A DNA stretch of 64,000 nt from Pararge aegeria. Its lineage: Eukaryota > Arthropoda > Insecta > Lepidoptera > Nymphalidae. Positions 23,101 to 34,867 of the stretch are shown here, in pieces (position 1 is the stretch's first letter; every line of letters starts with the position of its first letter). The position numbers and the translations under genes are program-made. Below the pieces are notes generated by a model, which was not told the DNA's origin, did not search any database, and saw nothing but the letters and a program-made list of their open reading frames with translations. Where the stretch lies: assembly GCF_905163445.1 (NCBI RefSeq), contig NC_053197.1, positions 3,224,001 to 3,288,000 on the forward strand, in the 5' to 3' direction.

Positions 23101-26100
23101 AAAGTGCTATTTTTTAAAAAGCTACTGGTAGTACTGAATTCGGTAGATTTATGGTAAGAATAGGACAGAATAAGATGACGGGGTCTTTCAAGGGATTTGA
23201 TTAGGACCTTTTCTTTTCTTTATTTACATTAATAATTTTTATCACGAGTGGAAATTATTAAGGATATTATACTGTTCCCGTATTATTTATTATAAATGTA
23301 TGTTATTTTATCTTCTTGTATTTGCTTAATTGCATAAAATAAATTAAAATAAAATAAGGTTACTTACAGATAAAATAACAGCAAAAAAACTTATAATAAT
23401 TGCGTAGAAACAAAAGTCAATAAAAACCATTCGATTGAAAATATAATTCAGTAACTGCGCCAGTCTGTAATAAATGAAAAAGTTGTAAATGATGTGCTAT
23501 TTTCTACGAATAGGACTTTCGCCAAATTAAAGCACCATTCGTTATTTATTCAGTAAGATAGCTAAAAGTAAATGTAATTTGGTCACACAGCTCTGGGATT
23601 CTAATAGGCTATGATGATGAAGATAAAAAGGGTTATCAATACTTACTTAATTAGTTCTTGGTGTTGTTTTACAATTATTTCAATTGTAATACTTTTATCC
23701 ACGTTTGTTTCTTCACTCATTTTGCTTTTATTTGGCATCGGGGAAGCATTTTTTATGTCCTCCCGTAAAAGAGCAAACTCCGTACTAAGTTGGGAGCATA
23801 ACGTTATGAGCAAACAGTGTATGCCCAGATAGAAGAACAGCAAGCGAAGCACTTGAACAAACCAAGACTATTCAAACAATATAAAACGTTTTTTTAAACT
23901 AAACTGCTAGAACCAACATTTACGAAAAAGAAACGATTACACAAATCTTGGTACGAGTTATGTCAACAATACGTTGCCATAAATATTGTTTCCACATTTA
24001 AAAATTTTTTTTTAGAATGCTAGAATGCGGAGAATTCATAGGATTATTTGAGTAATTTATTAAGTTCCTAATACTCACGAGTGTAAGTCTGGAAAACGTA
24101 CACAAGTAGATATCGCCCCCAGTTCATGACAGGATCAAAAGGATACACATAACCGAGTGGCAGTATAAATTTGTAGTCTGGCTGGCGAATTTTCCCTAAT
24201 ACTGTTAATATCAACTGAGGAACAAGATTTTGAATTATAGCAATTGTGGTGCCCCAGTAAAAAACTGAAAAAATAGAATTACAGTGAAGTGTCATACTTA
24301 TTTAATTACAGTGAAGTATCATAATCATACCACAGATATGAAGTGTTAAAAACGTTTTATATTTAAGTATGTTCAGACGGACATTAAGTACCTATTTCCA
24401 TTTCATCCCGATGATACGGTTTGAACTGGACATCAAACTTAGGATTATCTATTCCGCTGTTTCTTAATTACATTATAATTTATATAAAACCTTATTAACT
24501 ATAGTTGATGTAAAAATTTACAACTCTTGCTTAAAACGTTCATCGTCGGAGAAACAAGTAGAACTAGAAACTATAAACGATAGCGATCAACGGGACGCGA
24601 GTGTGTAGTTTCGATAGTTTTGTCGCCGAGCTTTAAGCGAGTGTGCAAGCGTTTTCTAGCGCCATCCATACGTTATTGCTATTCATACGTCTACTTTAAA
24701 TGCCGCACTGTAAAGAAAAGATCGAGCGAGCGTCGCTGAACGCGTATCGCTGAGCGACTTTATTGCTGAAAACTCGTCGCTCAGAAACAAAACTAGCAAA
24801 GCGAGTCGTCGCCGGCAGTGTGAACAGTCGCGACGTCTTTTCTCGCCGCCGCGCGTCGGTCGGACCTAAAGAGATATTAAATTTAAGGGCACTTTAATCG
24901 CATATGTATAAAATTATACAGATAAAATTTTGACGGCATAGCGAATCTGAGTACTATGAGTATATTGTGATATTAATTGATCTGCTACTCATTACATTCG
25001 TTATTATAATTATAATATCTGTCCCTTAAGGTTATTGAGAGTTACATTATAATTTTTATATCAGCATTTTGTACAATGTTGAAATTGACATTGCTCTTAT
25101 TATTCTTAAACCGTTACCTGATTGACCGAAGTTTAACTGCTTTAGGCGACGATTTTTCTGCTTAACTTGAAGATGATTCAGATTATCAGTCTTCCATATC
25201 ATAGCTAAACCTTTTATAAGGTTTTCAATATCTTTCTTTTTGGGAAGAAGTACAACTGCTTTTAAAATACCTAAAATATTATGAGATTATCAATTATCTA
25301 TCCTAGATATTACTTATATAGTAGTGTTTTTGTTTTAAAAGCAACATATGAACCGTACCTACTACCATTTATCATCTTGTGAGTTTATAAAGAAAAATAT
25401 TGTCATGCACAAACCAAGAAATACACAGATAAATTTGTGTTATGATTAAAAAAAATTAGTTCAGAACCCAGGAAGCGATTTTAAAGAAATATTTAGGGGC
25501 TGACAAAGTCATTTAAAAACTATATTAAAAAACAGTAAATATATTTCCATTGCTTTAATATGTTACTATAATATTTCCTGATAAAAATATATTAGTAGGG
25601 TCCATGTGCATTTAATTTTGTTTTATTTTATGTCCATTTAATTTTGTTTTAAGTTTCGAATTAGCAATAATAATATAATTATTTTTTAAGACCAGAAATT
25701 CCAGAAATCATAAATTTTTATATAGTCCCTGATGGGTATCGAAACCCAAGAGCTCCAAATTAAAACCAGCGCTGGCGAGGGGAACGTCACAAAAAGAGAA
25801 TTCAGGAGGTTGCATTGAATGGCTTTTCCATTTTGGTATATATATATATACAACAAAATATGTAAAAATTAATAAGACATTGAATTTTCTCTTGTGGAGA
25901 CTGAGTTCCAGCCCTGGCTTTTATATATTATATATTTTAATAACTTTTCGGAGTTATGTGTGTTTTTAATAGAAGTAATTTAAATATCACTTGCTTTAAA
26001 CGGTGAAGGAAAAAATCGTGAGGAAACCTGATTGAAGTGTGAACCAGCGTGAAGTCTACCAATCCGCACTTGGCCAGCTTGGGACCTACGGCCTAAACCC

Positions 26101-26482
26101 TTCTCATTCTGTGAGGAGACCCGTGCCCTGTAGCGGGCAACATAAGTTGATGGTCATGAAGATAATCAATGAAAAATTGCCATAATTTAAACTTACTTTG
26201 AAGGCCGACTACGCAGACAGATGCCATGAATGCTATATCGGAAATACGAGCATCATTCCCGATCGACCCCAATACACGGAACATGTAAATCCACATAGAG
26301 ATTAAATTAAAAATCACCATTACAATCATAATAGTAAAGCGCCAGTACTTTTGCCAAAAAGGCACGTTGTCATCAAAAAAATTAATATTGCAACTCTTAA
26401 TATAATTGAAGGAGATGACGAAAGGTTTGGTGAACTCGGGAGGGAAATCTTTCATAGCGTCCATTTTTTTCGATCGGGACAT
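20160..26482 (-). CDS. Odorant receptor OR-A (7tm_6 family), complete, 9 exons
   Basis: Likely an odorant-gated ion channel subunit working with Orco in the dendrite membrane of olfactory neurons (family knowledge). Exons, high to low: 26197..26482, 25118..25270, 24079..24264, 23647..23851, 23368..23464, 22917..23021, 22238..22326, 20711..20777, 20160..20225. All introns are GT-AG, with phases 1,1,1,2,0,0,2,0. The joined frame is 1254 bp and 417 aa with no internal stop, the usual insect OR length. Hydrophobic segments include IMIVMVIFNLISMWIYMF (exon 1), FYWGTTIAIIQNL (exon 3), GIHCLLITLC (exon 4), FYAIIISFFAVILS (exon 5) and LALLVMVYLFCYY (exon 6). The C-terminal 7tm_6 pattern is clear: CEMLKEE, SAYENLWY, IIMRAQ, PITLNTF, then VVSTTWSYFSLATT (TM7). 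ATG at 26482 opens MSRSKKMDAM; a second Met at 26464 aligns with the OR-B start and is an alternative. The tail CGTDKE differs from the YGDN tail of its paralogs. The ligand cannot be inferred. Confidence 0.93.
20262..20660 (-). mobile_element. H1 Helitron-like element in OR-A intron 8
   Basis: Ends GCAGACGAAGTCGCG..CAGCTAGT at 20660 and starts at ACTAATATTATAAATG near 20296, preceded by four CCCTAT units. It fills most of the intron between the last two exons. Confidence 0.65.
21600..21870 (+). mobile_element. RTE-like LINE C-terminal remnant in OR-A intron 7
   Basis: Plus-strand frames recall GGPPKIDESNKSQ and KQAAHDRGFWNSLQKTYG, as in the RTE tail, followed by a GATGATGATGACG run. Confidence 0.65.
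22722..22830 (+). repeat. Interspersed repeat R5 fragment in OR-A intron 6
   Basis: GGCGTTACTTTGCGGA..AAATTAAGCTTAATTTGCTATA, also at 9535..9600. Confidence 0.6.
24535..24885. other. GC/CpG-rich island in OR-A intron 2
   Basis: Dense in CG dinucleotides and in GCGAGTCGTCGCC / AGTCGCGACG-like words; abruptly different from the AT-rich intron around it. No open frame of note and no second copy in this window. Probably a DNA-transposon fragment, but unproven. Confidence 0.45.
25885..26150 (+). repeat. SINE S3 copy in OR-A intron 1
   Basis: S3 body with CACTTGCTTTAAACGGTGAA, CCAATCCGCACTTGGCC and GAGGAGACCCGTGCCCTGTA, ending about 45 bp from the exon 1 donor. Confidence 0.7.
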
Positions 26483-26524
26483 TTGTTTGCTCGCTGTGAA
26501 GTGAAACGGCGTGTCCTTTTTTAT

Positions 26525-27150
26525 GTTACGTAATCGTTTTCGAAGATCCGTTTGATGAAATAAATTCCTTCTATTTTGTCCCGTTTTAAAATATTTGGTT
26601 TTTAGAAATCAGATTCAAACACTATTAAGTAAACTTTGAACTTCTATCGTTATAGTATATTAACTTTCATTAGCCTAATTCTAATCATACCGATACTGGT
26701 CTATCTTATAAGAGAGAGATTCTAGCTCTAATACGGACTTAGGTAATATTTATTATTATCAGGCTTTAGTTATAATGACCGAGAGCAACAATAAATTCGT
26801 TTTTCTAAACACTTTAAAGTATATTTTTACGTCCAAACCAGTTTTTTTTTCTACATAAAATATTTCCTGTAGCCAAATTATCTGGTGTTTATCATATACC
26901 TAACTACTATTTCTGGAGCATAAAAGCCTTCTTAATTATGTCGCGATACGACTTAACTAAATAATGCAAGGCTCATGTTTAAAAATGTATTTTAAAGTAC
27001 AAGGTATTTCACGTATGTGGTACTCTAAAATAACTTGAAGCTTTGATAGACCTGGGATATCTTAGATAAAGAAAAAACCACCTAAAACTTAAAAGACCGA
27101 AATCCATATACTTCGATGAACCACCAGTTCAATCGTTGAGCCAGAAGTAG
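26525..27150. other. OR-A 5' flank, no recognised element
   Basis: The first 60 bp resemble the OR-B 5' flank (TTTTCGAAGATCC vs TTTTCGGAGATCC). Nothing else recognised. Confidence 0.35.
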
Positions 27151-27960
27151 GTAGTAGAGCTTTTTGTGACAGAACTCGTCCGGGAAAGTTTTACCGCCAT
27201 GCTTATTTCAGCCACACATTGCTGCAGCGCTGTTTTCTGGTCTGAAGGGCATTTTTGCCGGTGTTAGTACAGGTAAATGAAGCACATCACGTAGGCCTTA
27301 ATGGGCCAGGGCGACATATTGCAGTAAGTTCCTTGGATGCCCTGCGAAGTGTCGCTCTGTTTAAATACAATGGTCTTAAACAGCAGGCAAGAATCCTGGC
27401 ATCAATAAGGTCAAGCAGTACTTCGCGCCTGAACAGCTTCTCACCTTGTAACAAGATCAGGTTCGATTGTGCATGGAGTACTGCTCACATTTATGCGATT
27501 GCTCTGAAAATTATCAGCTTGGATTCAGTGGATCGCCTTCTAGAAGGCTCATCAGTGACCTAAGCAATAAAAAACCTAATAGCTTGCAGCATCGTCGCAA
27601 GACTGCCTGCCTTTTATTCTATAAGAGTTTCGTAGAGTGTGCTCAAGAACTGTTTGATCTTGTTCCCCCTCACCTTTTAATTATCGCACCGTAATGATCT
27701 GCATCTATACGTGGTTGAAATACCATGGACGTGTACGAAGCGCTTTGCATCTTCTTTTCTGATTCGCACCGCAAGGATCTGGAATGCCCTTCCAACTTTC
27801 ATTTTCCCCAGTACTTATTTTAAATCAAGAGTGAAAAGGCTGCATTATCATCATGGCCACCATCAGGTGTGATTTCAGTCAACCGAGCGCATGATATTTT
27901 CTTCGCTTGCTCTACAACCATAAAAATAAACTTATTATCAGGGCCATCTGCTTGGTCTGT
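27150..27960 (+). mobile_element. Jockey-like LINE 3' part, decayed
   Basis: Frames contain MEYCSHLCDCSENYQLG, RRLISDLSNKKPNSLQHRRK, ACLLFYKSFVECAQELFDLV and, further on, the decayed SSFLIRTARIWNAL-type end (27755..27800). Typical of the RT C-terminus of jockey-type LINEs. A related fragment lies at 42665..43110. Confidence 0.75.
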
Positions 27961-27968
27961 CAAATCTT

Positions 27969-28168
27969 AATATATATAAATCTCCTGTCACGATGTTTGT
28001 CCGCGATGGACTCCTAAACTACTTAATCGATTTTAAATTAAATTGGCACACCGTGAGCAGTCTGGTCCAACTTAAGAGATAGGATAGCTTAGGTCTTTAA
28101 TTACAGTCGCAATTTTATTTTATTGTAAATTATTTGTCTATGATTAATTGACAGTCACAACTCACATG

Positions 28169-28214
<46 letters not shown>

Positions 28215-28303
28215 CATGTACTACTATACTCATTTAAGGCTTAGCGATACTGAATACTTTAAAAACAAAATCAAACGCAGATGAAGTCGCGGGCAACAGC
28301 TAG
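27969..28303 (-). mobile_element. H1 Helitron-like element with internal (TA)n
   Basis: Ends AGTCGCGGGCAACAGCTAGT at 28303; a TA run at 28172..28212 lies inside a palindrome made by TAACATGT/ACATGTTA. Confidence 0.65.
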
Positions 28304-28309
28304 TATTAC

Positions 28310-28530
28310 TATAAAAACTAAGTATGTCAGCAAATGCAGGGAGTATACTAGACGGAACCTCGACGCTATAGCTTCAGCCTTATCTTTAAAGTCGTTTTAT
28401 CAAAAATACATGATTGCTTATATAAAAATCAGCCCCCAACCGTTGTGTGTGTGTTATTTTCACGCGGTTTTTCATCATTGCAAATTACAAACCGATACAG
28501 CCTTTGTGAATATGGAATGAACAGATTAAC
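28310..28530. promoter_or_regulatory. Upstream block of OR-A shared with OR-B
   Basis: About 1.8 to 2.0 kb upstream of the OR-A start. It aligns over roughly 200 bp with 47540..47735, which sits 1.7 to 1.9 kb upstream of OR-B in the same orientation. Shared words include CACGCGG/GACGCGG, GATACAGCCTTTGTGAA/GATAGAGCCTTTATGAA and ACAGATTAAC/AGAGTAATCAAC. It is either a remnant of the original tandem duplication, possibly regulatory, or a low-copy repeat. A 79-codon open frame runs through it on the plus strand, but its match is at the DNA level with indels, so I do not call a gene. Confidence 0.4.
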
Positions 28531-28736
28531 GGAGCGTGTACTTTTTTCTGTACAATTTGTTGTTTGAAAATGAAATGGCATATAAAAATACAATAGAGGC
28601 AAAATTGAAAGTGGATCGTGCTGAATTATTTATACATGTGAAAAATTTTAAAGGCATTGTTTATTTTTTAACATTTCCCAATAAATTCTACATAATATAT
28701 CCATTAGTTGAGACAACGATAATATTCTACTTAAGC

Positions 28737-28988
28737 TAAATAAATATACTAAGACAATACACACATCGCCATCTGGCCCCTAAGTAAGTATAGCTCGTGT
28801 TATGTGCACTAAGAAAGCGGATGAATATTTTTATGAATACAATACAAATAAATACTTATAATACTAAACACTCAGACCCTGAAAAACATTCATGTTCATC
28901 ACAAAAACATTTTTAAAGTTATGGGAATCGAACCCACGTCCGTGGGCGCAGAAAGCAGGGTCGCTGCCCACTGGGCCAACCGGCTGTC
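28737..28988 (-). repeat. SINE S1 copy
   Basis: Full-length reverse S1; head at 28930..28988 with both internal promoter boxes. Confidence 0.8.
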
Positions 28989-29062
28989 TAAAGATCTACT
29001 AAGGACTAATATTTTGAGATTCATATGCTGAAATTATATTTTTACTGTTATAAAGTTTATTT

Positions 29063-29398
29063 TATTTTATTACACTACAAGTTGGCCCTTGACTGCAATC
29101 CCACCTGGTGGTAAGTGATGATGTAGTCTAAGATGGTAGCGGGCTAACCTGTTAGGGAGTATGGCAGTTATATTTAACCCATACCCCTAATCAGTTTCTA
29201 CGCGACATCATACCGTCACACTGCATAACATAGCGGCACGTCTTTGTCGGCAGGGTGGTAACTAGCCACGGCCGAAGCCTCCCACCAGACCAGCCCACAA
29301 AAAAAATTGAAATGATATATTCCAAAATTTTCCCTGCCGGGAATCGAACCCGGGACCTCAAACTTAAAACCACAGTACTCACATCTGCGCCAGTCAAA
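29063..29398 (-). repeat. SINE S2 copy
   Basis: Nearly full-length reverse S2, directly next to the LINE 3' region. Confidence 0.8.
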
Positions 29399-29744
29399 TC
29401 AATAACAAGTATTGATATATCTTGCATCCTGAATAAGTATCCCATATGTAGGATGCAAGATATATCTGCAGTTGACCAAAGTCAAAGTCAAAGTCAAAAA
29501 TATCTTTATTCAAGTAGGCCCACAGGTGGCACTTTTGATGCGTACATAAGAACCACACGGTAGTGAGATGATGGCGATAACGATATTCGTAAACTTAAAA
29601 CTAAAGCTACGAGGGTTCCAAACGCGTCCTGGTCTAAGAAGAAGCCCACAACAAACTTAGCCGGGTGTTTTTTTTTTTTTTGTTATCACCATCTCACAAT
29701 GTCATTTTAAATTATTAGAAGAGCAACCTGGTTAGAGCAATAAT

Positions 29745-30443
29745 TTACACCCAAGCTTTTTTATCGTTTACGTAGTCCTTTATACTATAATAGGACTTTT
29801 CTATAAGCTTAAGTTTAATACAAACTTTGAACTTTTTAAGAGACATCTCCAAGATGACAATTGGTAGTTTATTGTAGAATTGTATGCAATTTCCTTTAAA
29901 CGAATTATGAATTTTATGTAACCTAGTATATTGCACTGTAAGTTTATTCTTACTTCTAATGTTTAAATTATTGCAGTCACATTTTTTCTTAAATTTAGAA
30001 ATGTTTTTATGAACGTACATTAAATTTTCAAATATGTACTGACTATACACTGTCATTATTTTAAAATCTTTAAATTTATCTCTCAATAACTCTCTCGGAC
30101 CCATTTTATAGATAGAACGAACAGCCCTCTTCTGCAGCACGAAAATAGTGCTAATATCAGCAGCATTACCCCAAAGTAAAATTCCATATGACATAATGCT
30201 GTGAAAGTAACTAAAATATACCAGTCTCGCAGTTTCTACGTCGGTCATATGGCGTATCTTCTTTACCGCATAGGCAGCAGAACTAAGCCTGTTCGATAAA
30301 TTATTTACATGAGGGCCCCATTGAAGTTTAGAATCTAACGTTATTCCTAGAAAAACTGTCATATCCTCCAGTTTCAGTTCCTCATTATTAAGTAGTACAG
30401 TGGTTTTCACGTGTTTAACATAGGTAAAGTGAAATTTATACAC
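29745..30443 (-). pseudogene. LINE reverse transcriptase C-terminal region
   Basis: 232 codons in a third frame, beginning just after the A-run. It includes FLGITLDSKLQWGPHV, then AAYAVKKIRHMTDVETARLVYF, SIMSYGILLWGNAAD and FVLQKRAVRSIY, all typical of the thumb and C-terminus of jockey/CR1-group LINEs. It ends in IKDYVNDKKAW. The same stretch recurs in decayed form at 7544..7738 and 53300..53820. Confidence 0.85.
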
Positions 30444-31228
30444 TTGGTTTTTTTCCGTTAAGAACCAAATTATTAGCTTTAAACCACTGTACCACTTTAG
30501 CGAGAGAGTTGTTTACGTCGTCAAAAGCTAGTTCCCGTCGATTTATTTTAAAAGTCAGTGATGTATCATCGGCAAACAGAACTATCCCGTGTTTGTCCTT
30601 GGCAAGGTAAGGAAGGTCATTAATGTAAATAAGGAACAGAAATGGTCCTAATATAGACCCCTGTGGGACACCTATTTTCATAACTGATCCATTAGACCGT
30701 TTTCCATTCACGTCGACTTTCTGAATTCTATCGCGTAGATAGTTACTCATTAAGTCTAGAGCTACACCCTGAATTCCATAGTGGTGTAGTTTCCTAACTA
30801 ACGTTTCGTGTTGAACACAATCAAACGCCTTAGATAAGTCACAGAACACACCAAGTGCATCACGTGACTCCTCCCAGGCTTCAAATATGTTTTGTATTAG
30901 CTCAACACCTGCGTCGATTGTTGAGCGACCCCGTGTGAAACCAAATTGCTTTATATGAAGTAAATTATACTTATGAAAATGGTAAAGTAATTGATTTAAA
31001 ATGAGTTTTTCAAAGATTTTACTGAAAGTGGGTAGTACGGATACTGGTCTAAAGTTAGTGGGGTCAGAAGTACTACCCGATTTAAACAATGGAACTATTT
31101 TACTAAGTTTCATTAAGTCAGGAAACACACCACAATCTATACAATTATTAAATATTAAAGCTAAATCGGGTGCAACAATATCAATTAATGATTTGACAAC
31201 GTTTACGGAAATGCCCCACAGATCATTT
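30436..31228 (-). pseudogene. LINE reverse transcriptase domain, middle part of ORF2
   Basis: Continues the ORF2 in a second frame: TNDLWGISVN at the beginning, then PLFKSGSTSDPTNFRPVSVL, FGFTRGRST, DLSKAFDCV, GVPQGSILGPFLFLIYINDL and the catalytic FADD (a YADD variant). The conserved NGKK stretch is followed by an early stop near 30436, where a homopolymer A run probably slipped; the coding sense goes on in a third frame. Confidence 0.85.
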
Positions 31229-32563
31229 GTTTATTTTATTAATTAATAATTTAAAGGCTTTAATAACGTCAGAGCCACTAACATGCGTGAATTTAAAAGA
31301 ATGGTTACACTTAGGCACATTTTCCTTTAATAGAGAGAGAGCCATATCTGGTGAAGAGTTTAATGATTCTGTTGTGGAGACGGGAATGTTGGTAAAGAAG
31401 GTTTCAAAAGCAGTAGCCACCTCGAAATCTGTTGTTAAGGCTTTATTATCTACATTAAGTTTAAAGTTAATATTTCGTGGTGTTACTCTTCCCGTCTCCT
31501 CATTAATTATGTTCCAAGTAGTTTTGATTGCATTGCTGCTATTTTTTATTTTATTTTTGATGTATCGCGTCTTTTCTAAGTAGCAAGCGCGTTTAAAATT
31601 CTTGGAAAACAATTTAACATAATCCCCAAACTTATCACCAGTGTTAAATTGACGTTCAGCATACAATTCGTACAGCTTTTGCCTATTTTTATGAAGTTCA
31701 ACTGTCGCCCACTCACTAAAATTTAATGTATCAGTAATCACAACCGACTTACTAGTAAATATAGAATGAAATAGTCTATTAAAGGTATTGAAAAAGGAGC
31801 TGTACATTGCATTTGGAGTCGCCCCTGAGGGTAGGAATGGGAGGTCATTTACTAGGCTAATTCTCATTTTCTCTATGCGGTTGGATGTTACAGGAACAAA
31901 TGTTATTTTACGTTTAGAAACATTTTTCTTCACATTTTCAAATTGAATAATTTGACCACAATGATCAGAGTCTAATTTACTAATAATATTTTTGCTTATA
32001 GGAATTATATTTGTAAAGATGTTATCCAAACAGGTGGCGCTAGTAGCAGTTATTCTTGTGGGCTCCATGAACATATTTGATAGATTGTAAGTTTTAAATA
32101 AATTCAATAACTTGATACTTAAAGAGTTATTTTCTAAAATGTTTACATTAAAATCTCCGCATATTATTAACTTTTTATTACACTTTGATATTTTAAATAA
32201 CACTTCATCCATTACCTTTTCAAAAAGTTCAAAGTTTGACAAGGGTGGCCTATAAACAGTAACAATTATAAATTGCTCTAGTTCAACCGAGGCTAGCTCT
32301 ATTGTCCGTTCAACAGAAAGGCTAACAATATCGTTTCTGTTTTTAAATTTTAAATTTTTATTTAATAAAATTAAAGAGCCTCCATGAATCGCTGTAACCC
32401 TGGTGAACGAACTACCAACCTGGTGGTTACCAAAATTAAACAAATATTCATTGGTTTTCAACCAGTGCTCAGTTATACATAAAATGCTAATATTAAAATC
32501 ATTTAAAAATAGTTCAATCTCTAAGTCTTTTCCTCTAATACATTGAATATTTTGGTGAACCAA
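31223..32563 (-). pseudogene. LINE endonuclease domain (AP-like), N-terminal part of ORF2
   Basis: 446 codons open in one frame. Motifs of the exonuclease/endonuclease/phosphatase fold: QNIQCIRGK near the start, TEHWL, VYRPPLSNF near residue 105, CGDFNVN near 135, SDHCGQ near 200. After the endonuclease a linker leads toward the RT, and SGSDVIKAFKLL precedes the break. The frame reaches a stop at 31223 while the reverse transcriptase continues in another frame, so a small indel near 31228 inactivates this copy. The reading frame is open further upstream to about 32730 without an obvious ATG. Confidence 0.85.
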
Positions 32564-32931
32564 GTTGATATAATTAGAATTAGATTTTTTATTATATTTT
32601 TGGTTTAATAGTACATTGTGCGACCCCTTACTAAATTTTTTTTCATATATGCCTGAGGGAGACTCAGTTATCTGCTTTTCTAAGCAAGAGAAAACCTCTG
32701 TTGTCTCCTTAACTAGTTTAAACTAAAATGACTTGGACCCAACTTACTAACTTACTTTTAAACTATAACACTCATTGAAGCTTTTTATAATATTAATATG
32801 GTTTAAAACTAGACAGCTTAAATCTTTACGAAGCGAGCTTGCTAGTGGAATAAAGCAACAAACGAAGCGAGATCAAATGAAAATTTGAGTCAATAAACAT
32901 CAATCCCCTGCTTTCCATCCCCTGCTTTTAA

Positions 32932-33105
32932 AGTCAAAGTCAAAGTTAAATATTTCTTTATTCAAATAGGCACATAGATGGCACTTTTGAGGCGTACATT
33001 ACATGTGAGATATGACATAGAAGTGTGTTGATGGCGATAACTAAATTCGTCAACTTAAAACTAAAGCTACGAGGGTTCCAAACGGGCTCTGGTCTCTTAT
33101 AGGAT
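32932..33105 (-). mobile_element. 3' end of the (GACTTT)n LINE
   Basis: A short tail and about 150 bp of 3' UTR, ending at the word for CAGAGCCCGTTTGGAACCCT. It lies just upstream of the nearly complete copy. Confidence 0.7.
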
Positions 33106-33409
33106 ATGACCCGAATTGGTTGCTTCTCCACGTAAATATTTGGATGTATGCCTAAGCCGATTGTTTCCCCTGGCAATCACTTATTCTGTTCCAGTTTCTC
33201 GACTTTGACTTGCAACAGAGGGAATCGTAAAAGCAGCTTACGGTGTTTTATATTCTAGGCCCTGTGAATAACTTAGATCGCAATAGAATTGAATATGTCG
33301 GTTGTGTTATTACGGTTTTTTACAAATCCCGTGTCGCGGTTGATTTTTCTGGGATAATAATTAGCCTCTGTCCTTTCAACGGTGAGCGCGTGTTCGATTA
33401 AAGGAGAGG

Positions 33410-33573
33410 AAATTTAAGAATTTATAATTTCTGAATTTTCTCTGGTCGTGACTGGTGGGAGGCGTTGGCCGAGGCTAGTTACCACCCTACCGACAAAGAC
33501 GTACCGCTCAGCTTAGTGTTCCGGTGCGTTGTCACGTAGAAACCAATTAGGGGTATGACTACAATACTCCCTA
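33410..33573 (+). repeat. SINE S2 copy, truncated at both ends
   Basis: S2 middle; breaks off after TACTCCCTAA and is joined to H4. Confidence 0.7.
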
Positions 33574-33594
33574 AAGTGACAGGGGTCACTTGAT

Positions 33595-33755
33595 GTTACT
33601 TTTGCACGTGATGGTAGGATATCTGATTTCTTTCAGTAAAAACTATGACAGTGGTTTACTCGAAAACTAATACGTTTTCAGTTTCACAGATAAGTCTCAG
33701 AGACAGTACATAAAGTACTTCTAAAGCCTGTAAAGTATCATTTCGGTTTTCATTT
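33595..33755 (+). repeat. Interspersed repeat H4, copy 2
   Basis: Same family as 6558..6750; begins with a GTGACAGGGGTCAC-type inverted word at 33575. Confidence 0.65.
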
Positions 33756-34056
33756 TTTGTATAAGCGATGTAACGCGAGCGCCGCCTCAATTTTATATCG
33801 ACGTATGATGATTATGTCCGTCGGCGCATAACAGTCCCTGGATATTTGTGAAATCGTGATTGCTGCTGCTGCGCCCGTCGGATCCCGGAGGGTCTATTCA
33901 TGTTGCCAGTGGATGTGTACTGTGCCGGTAAACCGTGCTCGTCGTTTAAGTATAGGTCGAGGACCTGCTTAGGGTAGTCCACGATTCCCGGTTTCCTTGC
34001 ACCCACTCTGCCTAACGCAAAGACGCCTAAATTAATTTTGTTTTGATTTTTTAATA

Positions 34057-34292
34057 AAAATACACACATCGCCATGTAGCCCCAAAGTAAGCGTAGCATG
34101 TGTTATGGGTACTGCTGATGAATATTTTGTTATGAATATAATACACATAAATACTTATAATATACAGATAAACACCCAGACACTGAAAAACATTCATGTT
34201 CATCACACAAACATTTTCCAGTTGTGGGAATCGAACCCAAGGTCGTGGACTAAGAAAGCAGGGTCGCTGCCCACTGCGCCACTCGGCCGTCA
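34057..34292 (-). repeat. SINE S1 copy
   Basis: Full-length reverse S1 with a well-kept tRNA-like head. Confidence 0.8.
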
Positions 34293-34588
34293 AAAAATTA
34301 CAAGTTAACAAGCTTTTACAGTCTTGCCTTTTGAAGGTGGACAGTTGCGGCAGTTGCGTCTCCAGAGTGCAAGTAAGGAGAAACAAAAAAATTAACAAGC
34401 AAACAAACAAACATACTTTTACATTTATACTATTAGTAAGGACTAGTAAGGATACTTAACTAAGAAAAATATAATAATTTTAAATAACGTATATCTCAGT
34501 TTTCAAAAAATGGACAGCCTTAACTAACTGTAATGGCTAGAAATAAATAATTTCTTTATTTACTATACTTCTATATATTTATATCTTT

Positions 34589-34865
34589 GACAGGCGATTG
34601 GCGCAGTAGGCAGCGACCCTGCTTTCTGAGTCCAAGGCCGTGGGTTCGATTCCCACAACTGGAAAATATTTCTGTGATGAACATGAATATATTTCAGTGT
34701 CTGGTTGTTTATCTATATTTTATGCGTATTTATGCACTTACGTCAGTGAATTTATTAGTTATTCATAAAATTATTCATCAGTTCTCATAGTACTCATAAC
34801 ACAAGCTAGGCTCACTTTGGGGCTAGATGGCAATCTGGTATTGTCGTGGTATATTTATTTATTTA
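34589..34865 (+). repeat. SINE S1 copy
   Basis: Full-length forward S1, only 300 bp from an inverted S1 copy; the pair could fold back in a transcript. Confidence 0.8.
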
Positions 34866-34867
34866 TC

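Larger units (their letters stand above)
29478..32730 (-). mobile_element. Non-LTR retrotransposon (LINE), CR1/jockey-group, nearly complete but frameshifted
   Basis: The element reads 5' to 3' from about 32730 down to a (GACTTT)n tail at 29478..29500. An AATAAAG hexamer lies just before the tail. It encodes an endonuclease followed by a reverse transcriptase in three different frames, with breaks near 31228 and 30440. The open frame upstream of the endonuclease runs back to about 32730, where a stop ends it, so the true 5' end or an ORF1 is not visible. The hexanucleotide tail separates it from poly(A)-tailed LINEs; I cannot name the clade safely. Truncated relatives with the same 3' end occur at 3280..3520, 7262..7745, 32932..33105, 53270..54122 and 59110..59392. 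Confidence 0.88.

Noticed and set aside
28281..28520. 79-codon plus-strand frame upstream of OR-A
   Set aside because: The paralogous block upstream of OR-B does not keep the frame, so the similarity is not protein-level.
31001..31583. Plus-strand frames across the LINE (81 and 118 codons)
   Set aside because: Antisense shadows of the endonuclease and RT frames.
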